Source: an uncultured Hungatella sp.
GTDB lineage: Bacteria; Bacillota; Clostridia; Lachnospirales; Lachnospiraceae
Length of the DNA: 64,000 nucleotides
NCBI GenBank assembly: GCA_910588325.1
Contig: CAJUPP010000004.1
Coordinates: 1 to 64,000 of the forward strand
Direction of reading: 5' to 3'
A model generated the notes under the pieces. The model searched no databases. It had not been told where the DNA came from and worked only from the letters and a program-made list of their open reading frames with translations. Position numbers and translations under genes: made by a program. Positions 45,455 through 55,024 of this stretch are shown here, piece after piece (positions within the stretch are counted from its first letter, which is position 1; every line of letters begins with the position of its first letter).

Positions 45455-45830
45455 GTATACCTCCTGATACAGTATCTGACTTTGCCTGCTCTTCTTCTCT
45501 TATTTTTTCTATCAGTGCCATCTGCTGGGCCAGTTCCTTTATCTTGGTTTCCAGTTGGGAAATATGAATCGTCATATAAAATATCTTCACAATCAGAATA
45601 AAAATTGCAGATACAAATAAAAAATTGGTGGTAGCATAAATCCCTACCAGATGGGATGCAAAGTCTGCCACTGACGGAAAAATACTGATTATTACCAAAA
45701 CCAGTGCCAGAATAATCCAGAAAATTGCATTTTCGATCTGCACTTTGGACTGGCGGATTTTTCTCATCATCAAGAATAACGTTCCTACTGACACCAGAAT
45801 AAGCGCGGCCCTCAATGTTATTGTCATCAT
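45438..45830 (-). CDS. DUF2304 small membrane protein
   Basis: A 130-residue protein with three predicted helices (about 4-22, 34-56, 66-92) and a C-terminal coiled tail (QLETKIKELAQQMALIEKI). DUF2304 proteins regularly adjoin GT2 glycosyltransferases of the DPM1 type and may be their membrane partner. In this operon a DPM1-like GT2 is at 48161-48853. No catalytic motif is present. Confidence 0.82.
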   Translation of the reverse strand: MMTITLRAALILVSVGTLFLMMRKIRQSKVQIENAIFWIILALVLVIISIFPSVADFASHLVGIYATTNFLFVSAIFILIVKIFYMTIHISQLETKIKELAQQMALIEKIREEEQAKSDTVSGGIHEEKS

Positions 45831-45859
45831 GGCCGGTTCCTCTCTTTCTCAATTTTACA

Positions 45860-46816
45860 CTAATTCCAATACTCCAAATTAGAAGTACACAGCCGCACCA
45901 TCCATGGAGGCAGACGCCTGTATCGTTTTCCAAGTAAATATCCCAGATATTTACATCCGCTGCTAAAAACCAGGGACGGAATCAGCCACACATAACCGGT
46001 TTTTATCAGCTTCTTTGCCGTTCTCTTTACCATCCGGATTCCTTCTTCTTCCGAAGGAATTCCCTCAAACACTTCCGGATGATCCGCCTGAGAGACTGCC
46101 AGATCAAAGTTTCGTCTGAACTGCTGTCCCACAGACATGTTATGAGAATGTATCACCCGTGCATCTGCGGCGTACATCACCGCATACCCGGCTTTTATCA
46201 CGCCTGCCGCATAAATCATATCCTCATTAAAAATCGTTTTGTTTAAAAAACCTTCCTGTTTCAGGAAAATATCCCTTTGATAGGCACAGCAGGCATTGGA
46301 AGCAAAATAAGTTTTGATTCCCATTTGCTTTAAATCCTTCTCTGTCTTCACCCTGCTTTCCTTTGGATAATTAAAATCCCGGTTCAGCCGTTCAATCCGT
46401 TTACAGTCCTTTGCCGGAAGCTGTCTTCCATAGGCTAAAGCAACCGTCTCTCCCTCTGGCCCCCGCCTCTCAAAAGCCGCCACCAGGCGCTCTACCAGAT
46501 ATTGGTCAGCAGGCACCGCGTCGTCTGTCATAAAAATCATAATATCTGCCCTGGAATAAGACGCCCCTTTATTCCTTGTTCTTCCATGGTCAAACTCTTC
46601 TTTTGCCACATGATGTACCTTAAGCCCAGGGATACCGGAGTATCCTTTGTTATTCCAATAAGAACGATCCGTATTCATAATAATGATCTGCTCTACAGGA
46701 TAGGTCTGCCTCCCCAGCATCTGAAGCAGGCGGCTAAATTTCTTATCCGGTTTATATACAGGAATGATTACATCCACTGTGAGATGTTTTTTTCCGCTGA
46801 ATTCTTCTTGCTTCAT
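45860..46816 (-). CDS. Glycosyltransferase family 2, rhamnosyltransferase-like
   Basis: GT2 enzyme of 318 residues. DVIIPVYKPDKKFSRLLQML opens the fold; FDHGRTRNKGA and IMIFMTDDAVPAD supply the substrate and metal sites (TDDA). HSHNMSVGQQFRRNFDLA in the C-terminal half is typical of RfbN/RfbF-type rhamnosyltransferases. It lies 10 bases after the flippase gene and before the DUF2304 gene. Confidence 0.87.
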   Translation of the reverse strand: MKQEEFSGKKHLTVDVIIPVYKPDKKFSRLLQMLGRQTYPVEQIIIMNTDRSYWNNKGYSGIPGLKVHHVAKEEFDHGRTRNKGASYSRADIMIFMTDDAVPADQYLVERLVAAFERRGPEGETVALAYGRQLPAKDCKRIERLNRDFNYPKESRVKTEKDLKQMGIKTYFASNACCAYQRDIFLKQEGFLNKTIFNEDMIYAAGVIKAGYAVMYAADARVIHSHNMSVGQQFRRNFDLAVSQADHPEVFEGIPSEEEGIRMVKRTAKKLIKTGYVWLIPSLVFSSGCKYLGYLLGKRYRRLPPWMVRLCTSNLEYWN

Positions 46817-46826
46817 ATCTTTTTCC

Positions 46827-48119
46827 TCATTTCTTTTGCGCTGCTGTCCGGGCCGTCAATATCCAGGCCCCGGCCACAAATCCCACCGCCATAACCACCA
46901 TAAGGCTTAAATACGTCCAGGCAGCTCCGGGAATTCCGTAAGCAGATACCAGCCGGGGCGCCAGCCATGCCGCCAGTCCGGTCAATACAAGGTAAATACC
47001 AAAAATCACCTTCTGCTGCCTTAGAATCACCAGCACATAATAATATAAATTTAAAAAAGCATAAAAACTTCCGCCCAATACAAGCAATACAAAAGAAGAA
47101 TGGTAAACAGTCAGACTTCCTTCATATGCCTCTCCCAGAAGCCGTTCCATGATTCCAAGCACCGGCCTCCCAATTCCCCATGCCAGTAAAACTGCCGCCA
47201 CACTTAATCCTCCGATCATACCGGAGATTTTTAAAAGCAGCCTTGTAAACTTCTGAAACTTCTTCTGATTCCAGTCATCTGTAAGGCAGGTCAGCACCGG
47301 ACGTATCACAAATCCGGCCGCCAGATTTATCATGGAGGTAGGCATAAAAATAATATTGAAATATCCTGATGCCACATCATCCAGGCAGGAGTCAATGGCA
47401 TATTTGGCGGCTGAAAAAATATAAAAGTCCAGAAATACGGAGATAAATAAAAGAATGGTCTCAGAAGTGAGAGGCAAAAGTCTGTCCCTGTTCCACGTCC
47501 ACCGAATTCCCGAAAGCCTTTTTATTACCATACGGTCAAACAAGATAACACCGAGTGCCTGAGCTGCCACAGCTGCCATACAGGCGGCTGCCAGATTCTT
47601 CCACAGAATCAGAACCATCAGAAACATTCCCACAGACAAGAACGTCCGAAAGGTGTTGGATTTTCCTGTCAGATGAAGGTTTCCATTCCTCTGAAATTCT
47701 GACTCATACACATCTGCTAATCCATCAATCACTTTATAGCACACCAGAAGAAAAATAATTCCTGCTTTCTCCGCACTGTATCCGCTGACAGCCAGATATC
47801 CTGCGCCTGCTGCCAATGCCAGCAGACAGGTTACATATCTGTGATGAAGATAATCGCCGAATCCGTAGGTTTCTGCCCCATCCGTAACCTGAAACGGACG
47901 GATTCCAAAATAGGCCAAAAGAAACATCTGCTGCCCGAAGGTACTGTAGCCAAAAGAAAAGATTCCCCCCTGTTCTTTGCCGATGATTCTGAGAACAAGA
48001 AAGGAAAGCACCATACTGGCAAATGCATAGCAGAAGCTTCCAATGATATTCCAGATAACATTCTGCTTTTCTTTATTTGTACCTGTCCTGAGTAAAAGAG
48101 CCACCCACCTGTCTGCCAT
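46827..48119 (-). CDS. Wzx-like polysaccharide flippase
   Basis: Membrane protein of the polysaccharide-flippase/MVF superfamily, about 430 residues with 12-14 helices. NVIWNIIGSFCYAFASMVLSFLV at the N-terminus and the arginine-rich first loop resemble Wzx proteins. I start at MADRWV, where an AAAGGAA site fits. Its presence beside a Wzm/Wzt ABC exporter is notable, since one pathway normally suffices for one glycan. Confidence 0.82.
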   Translation of the reverse strand: MADRWVALLLRTGTNKEKQNVIWNIIGSFCYAFASMVLSFLVLRIIGKEQGGIFSFGYSTFGQQMFLLAYFGIRPFQVTDGAETYGFGDYLHHRYVTCLLALAAGAGYLAVSGYSAEKAGIIFLLVCYKVIDGLADVYESEFQRNGNLHLTGKSNTFRTFLSVGMFLMVLILWKNLAAACMAAVAAQALGVILFDRMVIKRLSGIRWTWNRDRLLPLTSETILLFISVFLDFYIFSAAKYAIDSCLDDVASGYFNIIFMPTSMINLAAGFVIRPVLTCLTDDWNQKKFQKFTRLLLKISGMIGGLSVAAVLLAWGIGRPVLGIMERLLGEAYEGSLTVYHSSFVLLVLGGSFYAFLNLYYYVLVILRQQKVIFGIYLVLTGLAAWLAPRLVSAYGIPGAAWTYLSLMVVMAVGFVAGAWILTARTAAQKK

Positions 48120-48160
48120 ATATCTGTTCCTTTCCTGTCTGCTGCACATCCATCAACCGA

Positions 48161-48853
48161 TTACCGTTTCCTCTTTCTAAAATTCTGAACCAGCAGAATC
48201 GATATCAGCATCCTTACCATATATCCTGCAGCCACCGCAGGTTTTAAGTAGCTTTCCCCGCCTGCCCGCTCTCCGATAACCACAGGAACTTCAGCTACCT
48301 TTGCTCCCTGTTTCAAAAGATAGGAAACCGTATCCGGCTCCGGACCATAATTTAAATTCAGCGCAAATTCCTTAATCATTTTCCGGTTGAACATTCTCAT
48401 TCCGGAAGTGGGATCTGTCAGATTGACACCTGTAGTCAAACGGATTGCCGCTGTGATGATCCTGCTTCCAATCATTCTTACGGAAAAATTTTTCCGGCTC
48501 TGAATGAAACGGCTTCCAATAACCAGCTCATATCCTTCCTCCATCTTATTTCTCATAGCCTGGATAAACTCTGGCTTGTGCTGCCCGTCTCCGTCAAACT
48601 GAACGACATACTCATATCCTTTTTTATATGCGTACTTCATCCCTGCCTGAAAACATCCAGCCAGCCCCAAATTCACAGGGAGATTGAGAAGATTGTAGCC
48701 CTTCCCCCGGCAAATATCTGCCGTCCGGTCTGTGGAACCATCGTTAACCACCACATAATCCAGCCGGAGGTGCTGCCGGTTCAAGCCTTCCACTACCATC
48801 TCAATATTCTGTTCTTCATTAAATGCCGGTATGATTGCCAGAACCTTTTCCAT
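48161..48853 (-). CDS. DPM1-like glycosyltransferase family 2
   Basis: Soluble or peripherally bound GT2 enzyme of 230 residues. VLAIIPAFNEEQNIEMVV, VVNDGSTDRTAD and QFDGDGQHKPEFI give all catalytic motifs of polyprenyl-phosphate sugar synthases. Unlike the GT2 at 14956-15879 it lacks membrane helices, which fits work with the DUF2304 protein. I start at MEKVLAI, five bases after GGAGG. First gene of the 48.9-35.5-kb operon. Confidence 0.88.
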   Translation of the reverse strand: MEKVLAIIPAFNEEQNIEMVVEGLNRQHLRLDYVVVNDGSTDRTADICRGKGYNLLNLPVNLGLAGCFQAGMKYAYKKGYEYVVQFDGDGQHKPEFIQAMRNKMEEGYELVIGSRFIQSRKNFSVRMIGSRIITAAIRLTTGVNLTDPTSGMRMFNRKMIKEFALNLNYGPEPDTVSYLLKQGAKVAEVPVVIGERAGGESYLKPAVAAGYMVRMLISILLVQNFRKRKR

Positions 48854-49049
48854 TGCTTCCTCCAAAATAATCTGCCTCTATTCTATCACTCTTTCTTTCA
48901 CTAAATATTCCCATATTTCTTACGGATAAATATTATTTTTATTACAATTTTACAATAAGAGACAAAAAATGTAAATTGGATATAGCATTTTCTTTTCAAA
49001 TATGGTAAATTATGATTCATGGTTATTTCATTTCCAGGAGGTATTTATT

Positions 49050-50438
49050 ATGCGTAAACTTATGCATCATTTAACTTTTGTTTCATTAACCGTTGGTTTG
49101 GCTGCAGGAAGTGTCTTTCCTGCCTTCGCTGTACCTGACCAAACTTCCGGTCCGGGATATGTAGAAGAAAGCCAGGAACAGCAGGTATCAGATCCCAGTG
49201 AGTCCTTTATAGATACGGAAATTCCCCAGGAAACACCCGCTACAGAAAATCCGGTTCCTTCCGAGTCCGTTACCAGTACTTCCTATATCCAGATTCAGCT
49301 GCTGGACTCTGAAGCGATGAACTGGTCTCAACCCATTGCCAATGGCGCTTTGCTGCAGACAGGCGGCAGCGGCGCACTGTCCCTGTGTATCTATTCTGTA
49401 AACGACATGCGCGGCGATGTTCTGTACCGTACTTATTCCAGCAGTACCGGCTGGACAACCTGGACGCTTAACGGCGACCATACCCCTTGGACTGCAGGCG
49501 TACCCATTGAAGCAGTTCAGATTCGTTTAAACGGTCAGATTGCAGACGCTTATCATGTTTACTATTCTGCCGTATTATCCGATGGTACAACTTGTGGCTG
49601 GGCGTCTGACGGTTCTACCAGCGGCGCTATTGCTGCAGGCAAATATATTACCGGTCTGCGAGCCATTCTTGTAGCCAGAGTCGGCGGTGACACATCTGCT
49701 TATAATACAGCCAATGCCGTTTCCTCTCCGGCTGCCGAAGGTATCAGCTTTGAAGGTGTTCTTCCTACTTATTCCGATGGAACCGGACAGCCTTATACCG
49801 GATGGGTGTGGAACGACAGGGACCGCTACTATTTTGTTAACGGCACTGCTGTGGTAGACTGGCAGTACATAGATGGTTATAAGTATTATTTCTTAGGCGA
49901 CGGCAAACTGGTTACGGATTTAGAGCCATATCTGAATCATCCGGGTCCTTTCCAGATTAAGATCAACAAGCAGATGAACTGCACCACCATCTATGTTCAG
50001 GACGGAGAAAACGGATTTATTATCCCTTACAAGTCATTCCTCTGCTCTACAGGTGATGATACACCGGTAGGTACTTTCCGGACTCCCGAAAAATATCGCT
50101 GGAGACTGATGGTTACCGGAGAATATTGCCAGTACTTAACCAGACTTGGTTCAGGACTTCCGATTTTGATGCACTCTGCCATCTATGAGAAACCGAACCC
50201 ATATACCCTGTATTCTTCTACCTACAACTATTTGGGAATTTCCCGTTCTCATGGCTGCATCCGCTTTACTACCGCGGACTGTAAGTGGATTTACGATCAT
50301 TGTCCTCTTGGCACTACGGTTACCGTATATAACTCACCGGTTCCTGGTCCATATGATCGTCCGGCACTGAAGATTATCATTCCAAGCGAACAGACCTGGG
50401 ATCCAACCGATGACAGTGTACCGGAGAACGGATTATAA
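49050..50438 (+). CDS. L,D-transpeptidase (YkuD) with ChW-like repeats
   Basis: Secreted peptidoglycan cross-linking enzyme of 462 residues. It has a signal peptide (KLMHHLTFVSLTVGLAAGSVFPAFA), an acidic low-complexity linker, a region with degenerate ChW-type repeats (about 75-215, e.g. GWTTWTLNGDH and CGWASDG), two cell-wall-binding-like repeats (about 235-285, WVWNDRDRYYFVNG) and a C-terminal YkuD domain with the catalytic SHGCIRFTTAD. The start is set by AGGAGG seven bases before ATG 49050. It stands alone on the plus strand between two glycan blocks. Confidence 0.9.
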   Translation: MRKLMHHLTFVSLTVGLAAGSVFPAFAVPDQTSGPGYVEESQEQQVSDPSESFIDTEIPQETPATENPVPSESVTSTSYIQIQLLDSEAMNWSQPIANGALLQTGGSGALSLCIYSVNDMRGDVLYRTYSSSTGWTTWTLNGDHTPWTAGVPIEAVQIRLNGQIADAYHVYYSAVLSDGTTCGWASDGSTSGAIAAGKYITGLRAILVARVGGDTSAYNTANAVSSPAAEGISFEGVLPTYSDGTGQPYTGWVWNDRDRYYFVNGTAVVDWQYIDGYKYYFLGDGKLVTDLEPYLNHPGPFQIKINKQMNCTTIYVQDGENGFIIPYKSFLCSTGDDTPVGTFRTPEKYRWRLMVTGEYCQYLTRLGSGLPILMHSAIYEKPNPYTLYSSTYNYLGISRSHGCIRFTTADCKWIYDHCPLGTTVTVYNSPVPGPYDRPALKIIIPSEQTWDPTDDSVPENGL

Positions 50439-50462
50439 AAGCATCCTCGCGGAGCGTTTTTA

Positions 50463-50489
50463 TTTCATAGGACGCAATTTCCTATGAAA
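50463..50489 (+). repeat. Perfect inverted repeat after the L,D-transpeptidase gene
   Basis: TTTCATAGGA and TCCTATGAAA flank seven bases, 25 bases past the stop codon and just before the larger terminator hairpin. Confidence 0.7.
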
Positions 50490-50490
50490 C

Positions 50491-50543
50491 AAAAAAGACT
50501 GACAGAAAATGCCGTAACATCAGGTATTTTCCGTCAGTCTTTT
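50491..50543. terminator. Bidirectional terminator
   Basis: A stem of about 20 bp with one mismatch (AAAAGACTGAC.GAAAATGCC / GGTATTTTC.GTCAGTCTTTT) is flanked by A-tract and T-tract, so it can end both the L,D-transpeptidase (+) and licD (-) transcripts. Confidence 0.85.
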
Positions 50544-51419
50544 CTATCTATTCAAAAAATCTTTGTAGGAAATATCCGGATCCAGCACCAAATCCCCATG
50601 ACAGGCCGGAGCCTGAACCGGTTTCTGGTAATCACCGTACTCTGCCTTAAGTCTTCCGTCATATCCGCAGGGTATGGGGATCTGTCTGTCTTCAAAAGGC
50701 ATAAAAACAGCTTTCTCAAACCACTCCCGCTTCCACAGATTCTTTTCCCAGTCAGCAATGAAAACCGTATCGCAGACATATTCGGTCTTCTTTCCTGAAT
50801 ATCTGGCACATATCTTCTCGTACCACTTAAATGCCTTTGGAATGGGGATCCGCAGTATTTCCCCTATGCCGTGCAAAATTCTGCCGATTGCTGTGGCGCC
50901 GGAATAGTATCCAAAGCGATACCAGGTATATAAAACACTCCATGCAGTTCTCACCTGAAACCGCCAAATCTTCCGTGCCCATGGGGCATCCGGCACCCCA
51001 TCCAATGGAAAAATATCAATAAAAATGCCGCAGTGGTATCCTGCCTTTTCATCCTCCGCATTGTAGCCGGTGGTATTGCTGTTGCGTATCTGTATATGGC
51101 CTTTTAGATAATTCTTTTCTGTATATACGGTCTGAAGAAACAGCGGCTCTTTTATCTCCTTGGATGCAGCCTCAATGAAACGGTCATAATCCTCTCTCAT
51201 CATCACCAGATCGATATCGTCATCCCACGGAATATAGCCCCTGTGACGGATAACCCCAATCAAAGTACCACTGTCCGCAAAATATCTGATGTGGTACTTT
51301 TTACAGATACGCCCAACTTCATCCAGCATTTCAAGCTGAATGGCCCACACTCTTTTTGTCTTTGCCGTCACAGGGTAGCCGCAACGTATTTCTTCATCAT
51401 AAAAATTTACTTTTTCCAT
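50544..51419 (-). CDS. LicD-family phosphotransferase (second copy)
   Basis: LicD protein of 291 residues with the core YFADSGTLIGVIRHRGYIPWDDDIDLVM at about 46-73, equivalent to the first LicD. DIFPLDGVPDA follows. It overlaps the flippase gene upstream by 13 bases, so the two are coupled. It probably adds a phospho-substituent to the repeat unit handled by that flippase. The two LicD proteins are clearly related in plan but differ in their C-terminal halves, so different acceptors are likely. Confidence 0.88.
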   Translation of the reverse strand: MEKVNFYDEEIRCGYPVTAKTKRVWAIQLEMLDEVGRICKKYHIRYFADSGTLIGVIRHRGYIPWDDDIDLVMMREDYDRFIEAASKEIKEPLFLQTVYTEKNYLKGHIQIRNSNTTGYNAEDEKAGYHCGIFIDIFPLDGVPDAPWARKIWRFQVRTAWSVLYTWYRFGYYSGATAIGRILHGIGEILRIPIPKAFKWYEKICARYSGKKTEYVCDTVFIADWEKNLWKREWFEKAVFMPFEDRQIPIPCGYDGRLKAEYGDYQKPVQAPACHGDLVLDPDISYKDFLNR

Positions 51420-52864
51420 AATTGTCTCACCAAAAATTTATCTCTCATCACAAACAAGACCGCAAAATACAGAACCGCCCCCGCACCAATCTGAACAAAT
51501 GTTGCCGCTGGCCCTGTGTCCATCCTTGTTCCAAGCCACACCACAAAAAAGAACATAAGTACAGCTGCCAGGCAACGTTTCCATCCTGATTTCCATATCA
51601 CAGAAAAACGGATATAGTCCCGACACAGCCACAGATAAGCCCCAGTTATAAAAATCTCTGCGATGACGGAAGCAATGGATGCGCCCGCTGCCTGAAATCT
51701 TGGAATCATCATCCTATTGAGAAAAGCATTTATTACCGCCCCGGCTACAATCACCTTTCCGCTCTGCGCCCTCTTCCCTGACGGCGTAAGAATCTGACTG
51801 CCCATACAGTCGCTGAAGCCTACAATCAGAATCAAAGGGCAGCAGACATACAAAAGTGCAGCAACCGGCCGGTATGCGTCCCCTAAAAACCATGGAATAA
51901 ATTCGGAGGCAATTCCCGCCAGCCCCATCATCACCGGCATTCCAATCAAAAGGACAAAATCCACAGACGCCTCTATCATCCGCTGAATCTCCTGCCTCTT
52001 CTTTTCTGCAAACAGGTAGGACATTCGAGAAGACATCACCGTATTAAAGGATACAATCAATACTTTTCCCATGTTGACAATACCTGCCGCATACTCATAA
52101 TACCCGTTCTGCGACTTGTCATTTCCCGTAAACCATCCCAGCATAGTCTTGTCCAAAATCGTATAGACAGAGGTTGCCACCGTAGGAATGAAATATACAA
52201 TCGTCTCTTTTAAATGTCGTTTTATCCGAAGGCTGTGGATATCCACCTTTGTAAGAAACCGTTTCAAATACCCCCACATAGACATATTTCCAAACAGCGT
52301 CGTCGCAGCCAGAAGCGCTACATAAAGAAGCAAATCCTCTTTCTCTTTTATAAAAACAAACAAGCACACAATCCCGGTCAGCTTAACAATAATATTCCTT
52401 GTAACAATCATTCCATACTGCTCAAGGCCGCCAAAAAACCAAGAAATATCAAACGCAGCCGCCATAAGATTCATGGTCAGAACCAGATAAAAATAAGTAT
52501 ATGTTTCCGAGAAGAGAATAACTCCCGCCCATACAGCCAAACATATGGAGGTAGTGATTGCACAGAGAATCTCTATCTCCCAAAAAAGACGGCTTCTCAT
52601 CTCCTGGTCGTCTCTGTGCCTGGCGATCTCACGCTGCCCATAAGATGTGGTTCCCAGTGCGGCAACAATGGCAAAGTACTGAACAATGGAATTGGTATAA
52701 CTCTGAACTCCGGTTCCATCCGGGCCGATGACCCTGGAAATGTAGGGAGTTGTAATCAGAGGTGTCAAAAGTGTCAGCACCTGGTAGATCAAATTATATA
52801 TATAATTCAAATGAATACTGGGGGACGTAAGCCCGCCTTTTTTTTTCTTTCTCTCAAAAAACAT
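51407..52864 (-). CDS. Oligosaccharide flippase (Wzx family)
   Basis: Polytopic membrane protein of about 485 residues. NYIYNLIYQVLTLLTPLITTPYISRVIGPDGTGVQSY is the family N-terminus and FWEIEILCAITTSI with SWFFGGLEQYGMI continue the RfbX-like pattern. I start at ATG 52864, eight bases after AAAGG. It is coupled to licD downstream. This is the second flippase in the window, besides a MATE transporter and an ABC exporter. Confidence 0.9.
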   Translation of the reverse strand: MFFERKKKKGGLTSPSIHLNYIYNLIYQVLTLLTPLITTPYISRVIGPDGTGVQSYTNSIVQYFAIVAALGTTSYGQREIARHRDDQEMRSRLFWEIEILCAITTSICLAVWAGVILFSETYTYFYLVLTMNLMAAAFDISWFFGGLEQYGMIVTRNIIVKLTGIVCLFVFIKEKEDLLLYVALLAATTLFGNMSMWGYLKRFLTKVDIHSLRIKRHLKETIVYFIPTVATSVYTILDKTMLGWFTGNDKSQNGYYEYAAGIVNMGKVLIVSFNTVMSSRMSYLFAEKKRQEIQRMIEASVDFVLLIGMPVMMGLAGIASEFIPWFLGDAYRPVAALLYVCCPLILIVGFSDCMGSQILTPSGKRAQSGKVIVAGAVINAFLNRMMIPRFQAAGASIASVIAEIFITGAYLWLCRDYIRFSVIWKSGWKRCLAAVLMFFFVVWLGTRMDTGPAATFVQIGAGAVLYFAVLFVMRDKFLVRQLWKK

Positions 52865-52940
52865 AATCTGCACCTTTATTTTGCTGTATCTGCTTTATGT
52901 AAAAGTGTATCTGTTATTTTATAAAAAAGCAATCCCTTAT

Positions 52941-52969
52941 TTGACTTTTACAGAACTTGTGTTTAGAAT
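52941..52969 (+). promoter_or_regulatory. Predicted promoter for the GT8/GT2 pair
   Basis: TTGACT (52941-52946), 17 bases, TAGAAT (52964-52969), about 35 bases before the GT8 start codon. Confidence 0.6.
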
Positions 52970-53003
52970 ATTTTATACATACATTAATAGAAGGAGGGGC
53001 GTA

Positions 53004-54011
53004 ATGAATATCGTATATGCGTCTAATGATAACTATGCAAGGCACCTGGCAGTATCCATGACTTCCGTATTTGCTCAGAATCAGAATCTGCCTCAGATCA
53101 CAGCCTATGTGCTCTCTATCGGTTTGTCCAAAGAAAGCAGAAAACGGCTGCAGGTAATTGCCGGCCGATACGGAAGAGTTCTGCATTTTCTGGATCTGGA
53201 TAATATCAAAAGCCGTTTTGACTACGATATTGACACAAGAGGTTTTGATATCAGCGCTATGGGACGTCTCTTTGTTGGACAATTACTGCCTCCGGACATT
53301 GAGAGGATTCTTTACCTGGATTGTGACACTGTGACGGCGCAGCCTCTTGATGAATTGTGGAATCTGGATTTAAACGGGTATTTGCTGGGAGCGGTTATGG
53401 AGCCTACTATATATGAAACCGTTAAAAAAGATATCGGTTTAGGGGAGTCGGAACCTTACTTCAATTCCGGGGTGCTTTTGATTGATCTGGTACGTTGGAG
53501 GGATTCTCAGGCTGAGAAACGGATTTTGGATTTCTATAAAGAAAAAAACGGACGGCTGTTCGCCTGTGATCAGGATGCCATCAACGGAGCTCTGAAGGGG
53601 GAGATTCTTCCCATACCGCCCATGTATAACTTTTTTCCAAACTACCGTTATTTTTCTTATGAGAATCTGGTTCTGCACTCTCCGGCTTATGCTTCTGTGA
53701 CAAAGGATATGTTCATAGGCGCGAAAAAGAGACCGGCAATTATTCATTATGTGGGAGATGAGAGGCCCTGGATTGCAGGAAATTTAAATCATTATCACAA
53801 GGCATACGATAAATATCTGGCTATGACACCATGGACAGGGACTCCTAAAGAAAAGGGGAAAGAATTGTATATGATCCTGTACCACCTGATGGACTATGCT
53901 ACCGTATTGTGGCCGGAACTTCGGTGGCTGATCAGCAAATGGTTTGGGATGAAGGTGATTGACAGGCGAAAAAGGGAGAAGATTAAACCAGACAGGAGGC
54001 AGGTTTTATGA
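53004..54011 (+). CDS. Glycosyltransferase family 8
   Basis: Retaining glycosyltransferase of 335 residues, GT8 (LPS galactosyl/glucosyltransferase type). NIVYASNDNYARHLAVSMTSV at the start, LYLDCDTVT with the metal-binding DxD, FNSGVLLIDL, CDQDAINGAL and the C-terminal HYVGDERPW are all canonical. The start at 53004 follows AGAAGGAGGGG; the upstream open frame to 52881 crosses the promoter. The next gene overlaps its stop (ATGA). Confidence 0.92.
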   Translation: MNIVYASNDNYARHLAVSMTSVFAQNQNLPQITAYVLSIGLSKESRKRLQVIAGRYGRVLHFLDLDNIKSRFDYDIDTRGFDISAMGRLFVGQLLPPDIERILYLDCDTVTAQPLDELWNLDLNGYLLGAVMEPTIYETVKKDIGLGESEPYFNSGVLLIDLVRWRDSQAEKRILDFYKEKNGRLFACDQDAINGALKGEILPIPPMYNFFPNYRYFSYENLVLHSPAYASVTKDMFIGAKKRPAIIHYVGDERPWIAGNLNHYHKAYDKYLAMTPWTGTPKEKGKELYMILYHLMDYATVLWPELRWLISKWFGMKVIDRRKREKIKPDRRQVL

Positions 54012-54991
54012 AGGCGGTTTGTGTGGTGTTGAATTATAATGATGCGGAGACTACGGAGAGGCTGGTGCAGCGAATTCGGAGCTATAGTTGTTTTTCCCAT
54101 ATCGTGATTGTGGATAATGCATCTACGGATAATTCCTGGGAAAGGCTTTTGATGCTGCAGGATCATAAGGTGTGTGTGATTCGTGCCGGTGAGAACGGAG
54201 GGTATGGAGCCGGAAATAATCTGGGAGTCCGGTATGCTGTGGAAAAGTACGATGCTTCCCATGTGCTTTTGTGTAATCCGGATGTCCGTTTTTCGGAGGA
54301 TTGCGTTGAGCGGATGATGGGGATTTTTCGGAGGCATTCGGATGTGGGGGTTGCCACAGTCCGAATGAAAGATGCTGTCTACGGAGATATTAAAAACGGG
54401 TGGCCATTGCGGTGTTTTTCAGGGGAGCTGCTGGCTATGGGGCCGGTAAGCAGAAGAGTTTTTTATTCCTTAATAAATTATCCGGATTCGTATTTTAATG
54501 GGAAAAAGGGTGTTTATGTGGATGTAGTCCATGGGTCTATGCTTATGGTGGATACGAAAGCTTTCAGGAAATGTAAGGGATATGATGAAGGGATTTTTTT
54601 GTATCAGGAAGAGGCGGTTCTGGGTCAGCGTATGAAGAGCGCCGGGTACCGGACTGTCTTGATTTTAGAACAGGAGTATCAGCATGAACATGGGGCCAGT
54701 ATTGGGAGATCCGTGAAAAGCGCGGTTGACAGACAGAGGCTGAGGGAAGATAGCGTTATGTTTTATTTCAGGAAGTATCTTCATATTGGGAGGTTAAGAA
54801 GGTGGGTTGCCAGAGTCTGGTTCTGGGGGATACAGGCGGAGACTGTTTTTGGGGAAGCGGGAAGCAGGCTCTGGACAGGGTTCCCCTCCGTTCGCAGGTT
54901 TCGGATACAGAACCCTGTCCGGAGCTGGTTATCGCTGCCGCTGCATAAAAGGCTTGCCACATTCTTTTTAACGGTCCAAAAATTTATGTAA
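54008..54991 (+). CDS. Glycosyltransferase family 2
   Basis: GT2 enzyme of 327 residues of the rhamnosyl/WsaE-like kind: VCVVLNYNDAETTERLVQ, VIVDNASTDNSWE, NGGYGAGNNLGVRYA, LLCNPDVRF (metal site) and FLYQEEAVLGQRMKSAGYRT. It is coupled to the GT8 gene by a four-base overlap. The C-terminal 80 residues are basic and may bind the membrane. Confidence 0.88.
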   Translation: MKAVCVVLNYNDAETTERLVQRIRSYSCFSHIVIVDNASTDNSWERLLMLQDHKVCVIRAGENGGYGAGNNLGVRYAVEKYDASHVLLCNPDVRFSEDCVERMMGIFRRHSDVGVATVRMKDAVYGDIKNGWPLRCFSGELLAMGPVSRRVFYSLINYPDSYFNGKKGVYVDVVHGSMLMVDTKAFRKCKGYDEGIFLYQEEAVLGQRMKSAGYRTVLILEQEYQHEHGASIGRSVKSAVDRQRLREDSVMFYFRKYLHIGRLRRWVARVWFWGIQAETVFGEAGSRLWTGFPSVRRFRIQNPVRSWLSLPLHKRLATFFLTVQKFM

Positions 54992-55024
54992 TCTTTTTTG
55001 TTCTTTATGCCAGCCGGCAACGCA

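Noticed and set aside
52881..53003. Upstream extension of the GT8 gene
   Set aside because: It covers the predicted promoter, and a strong ribosome binding site precedes the ATG at 53004.
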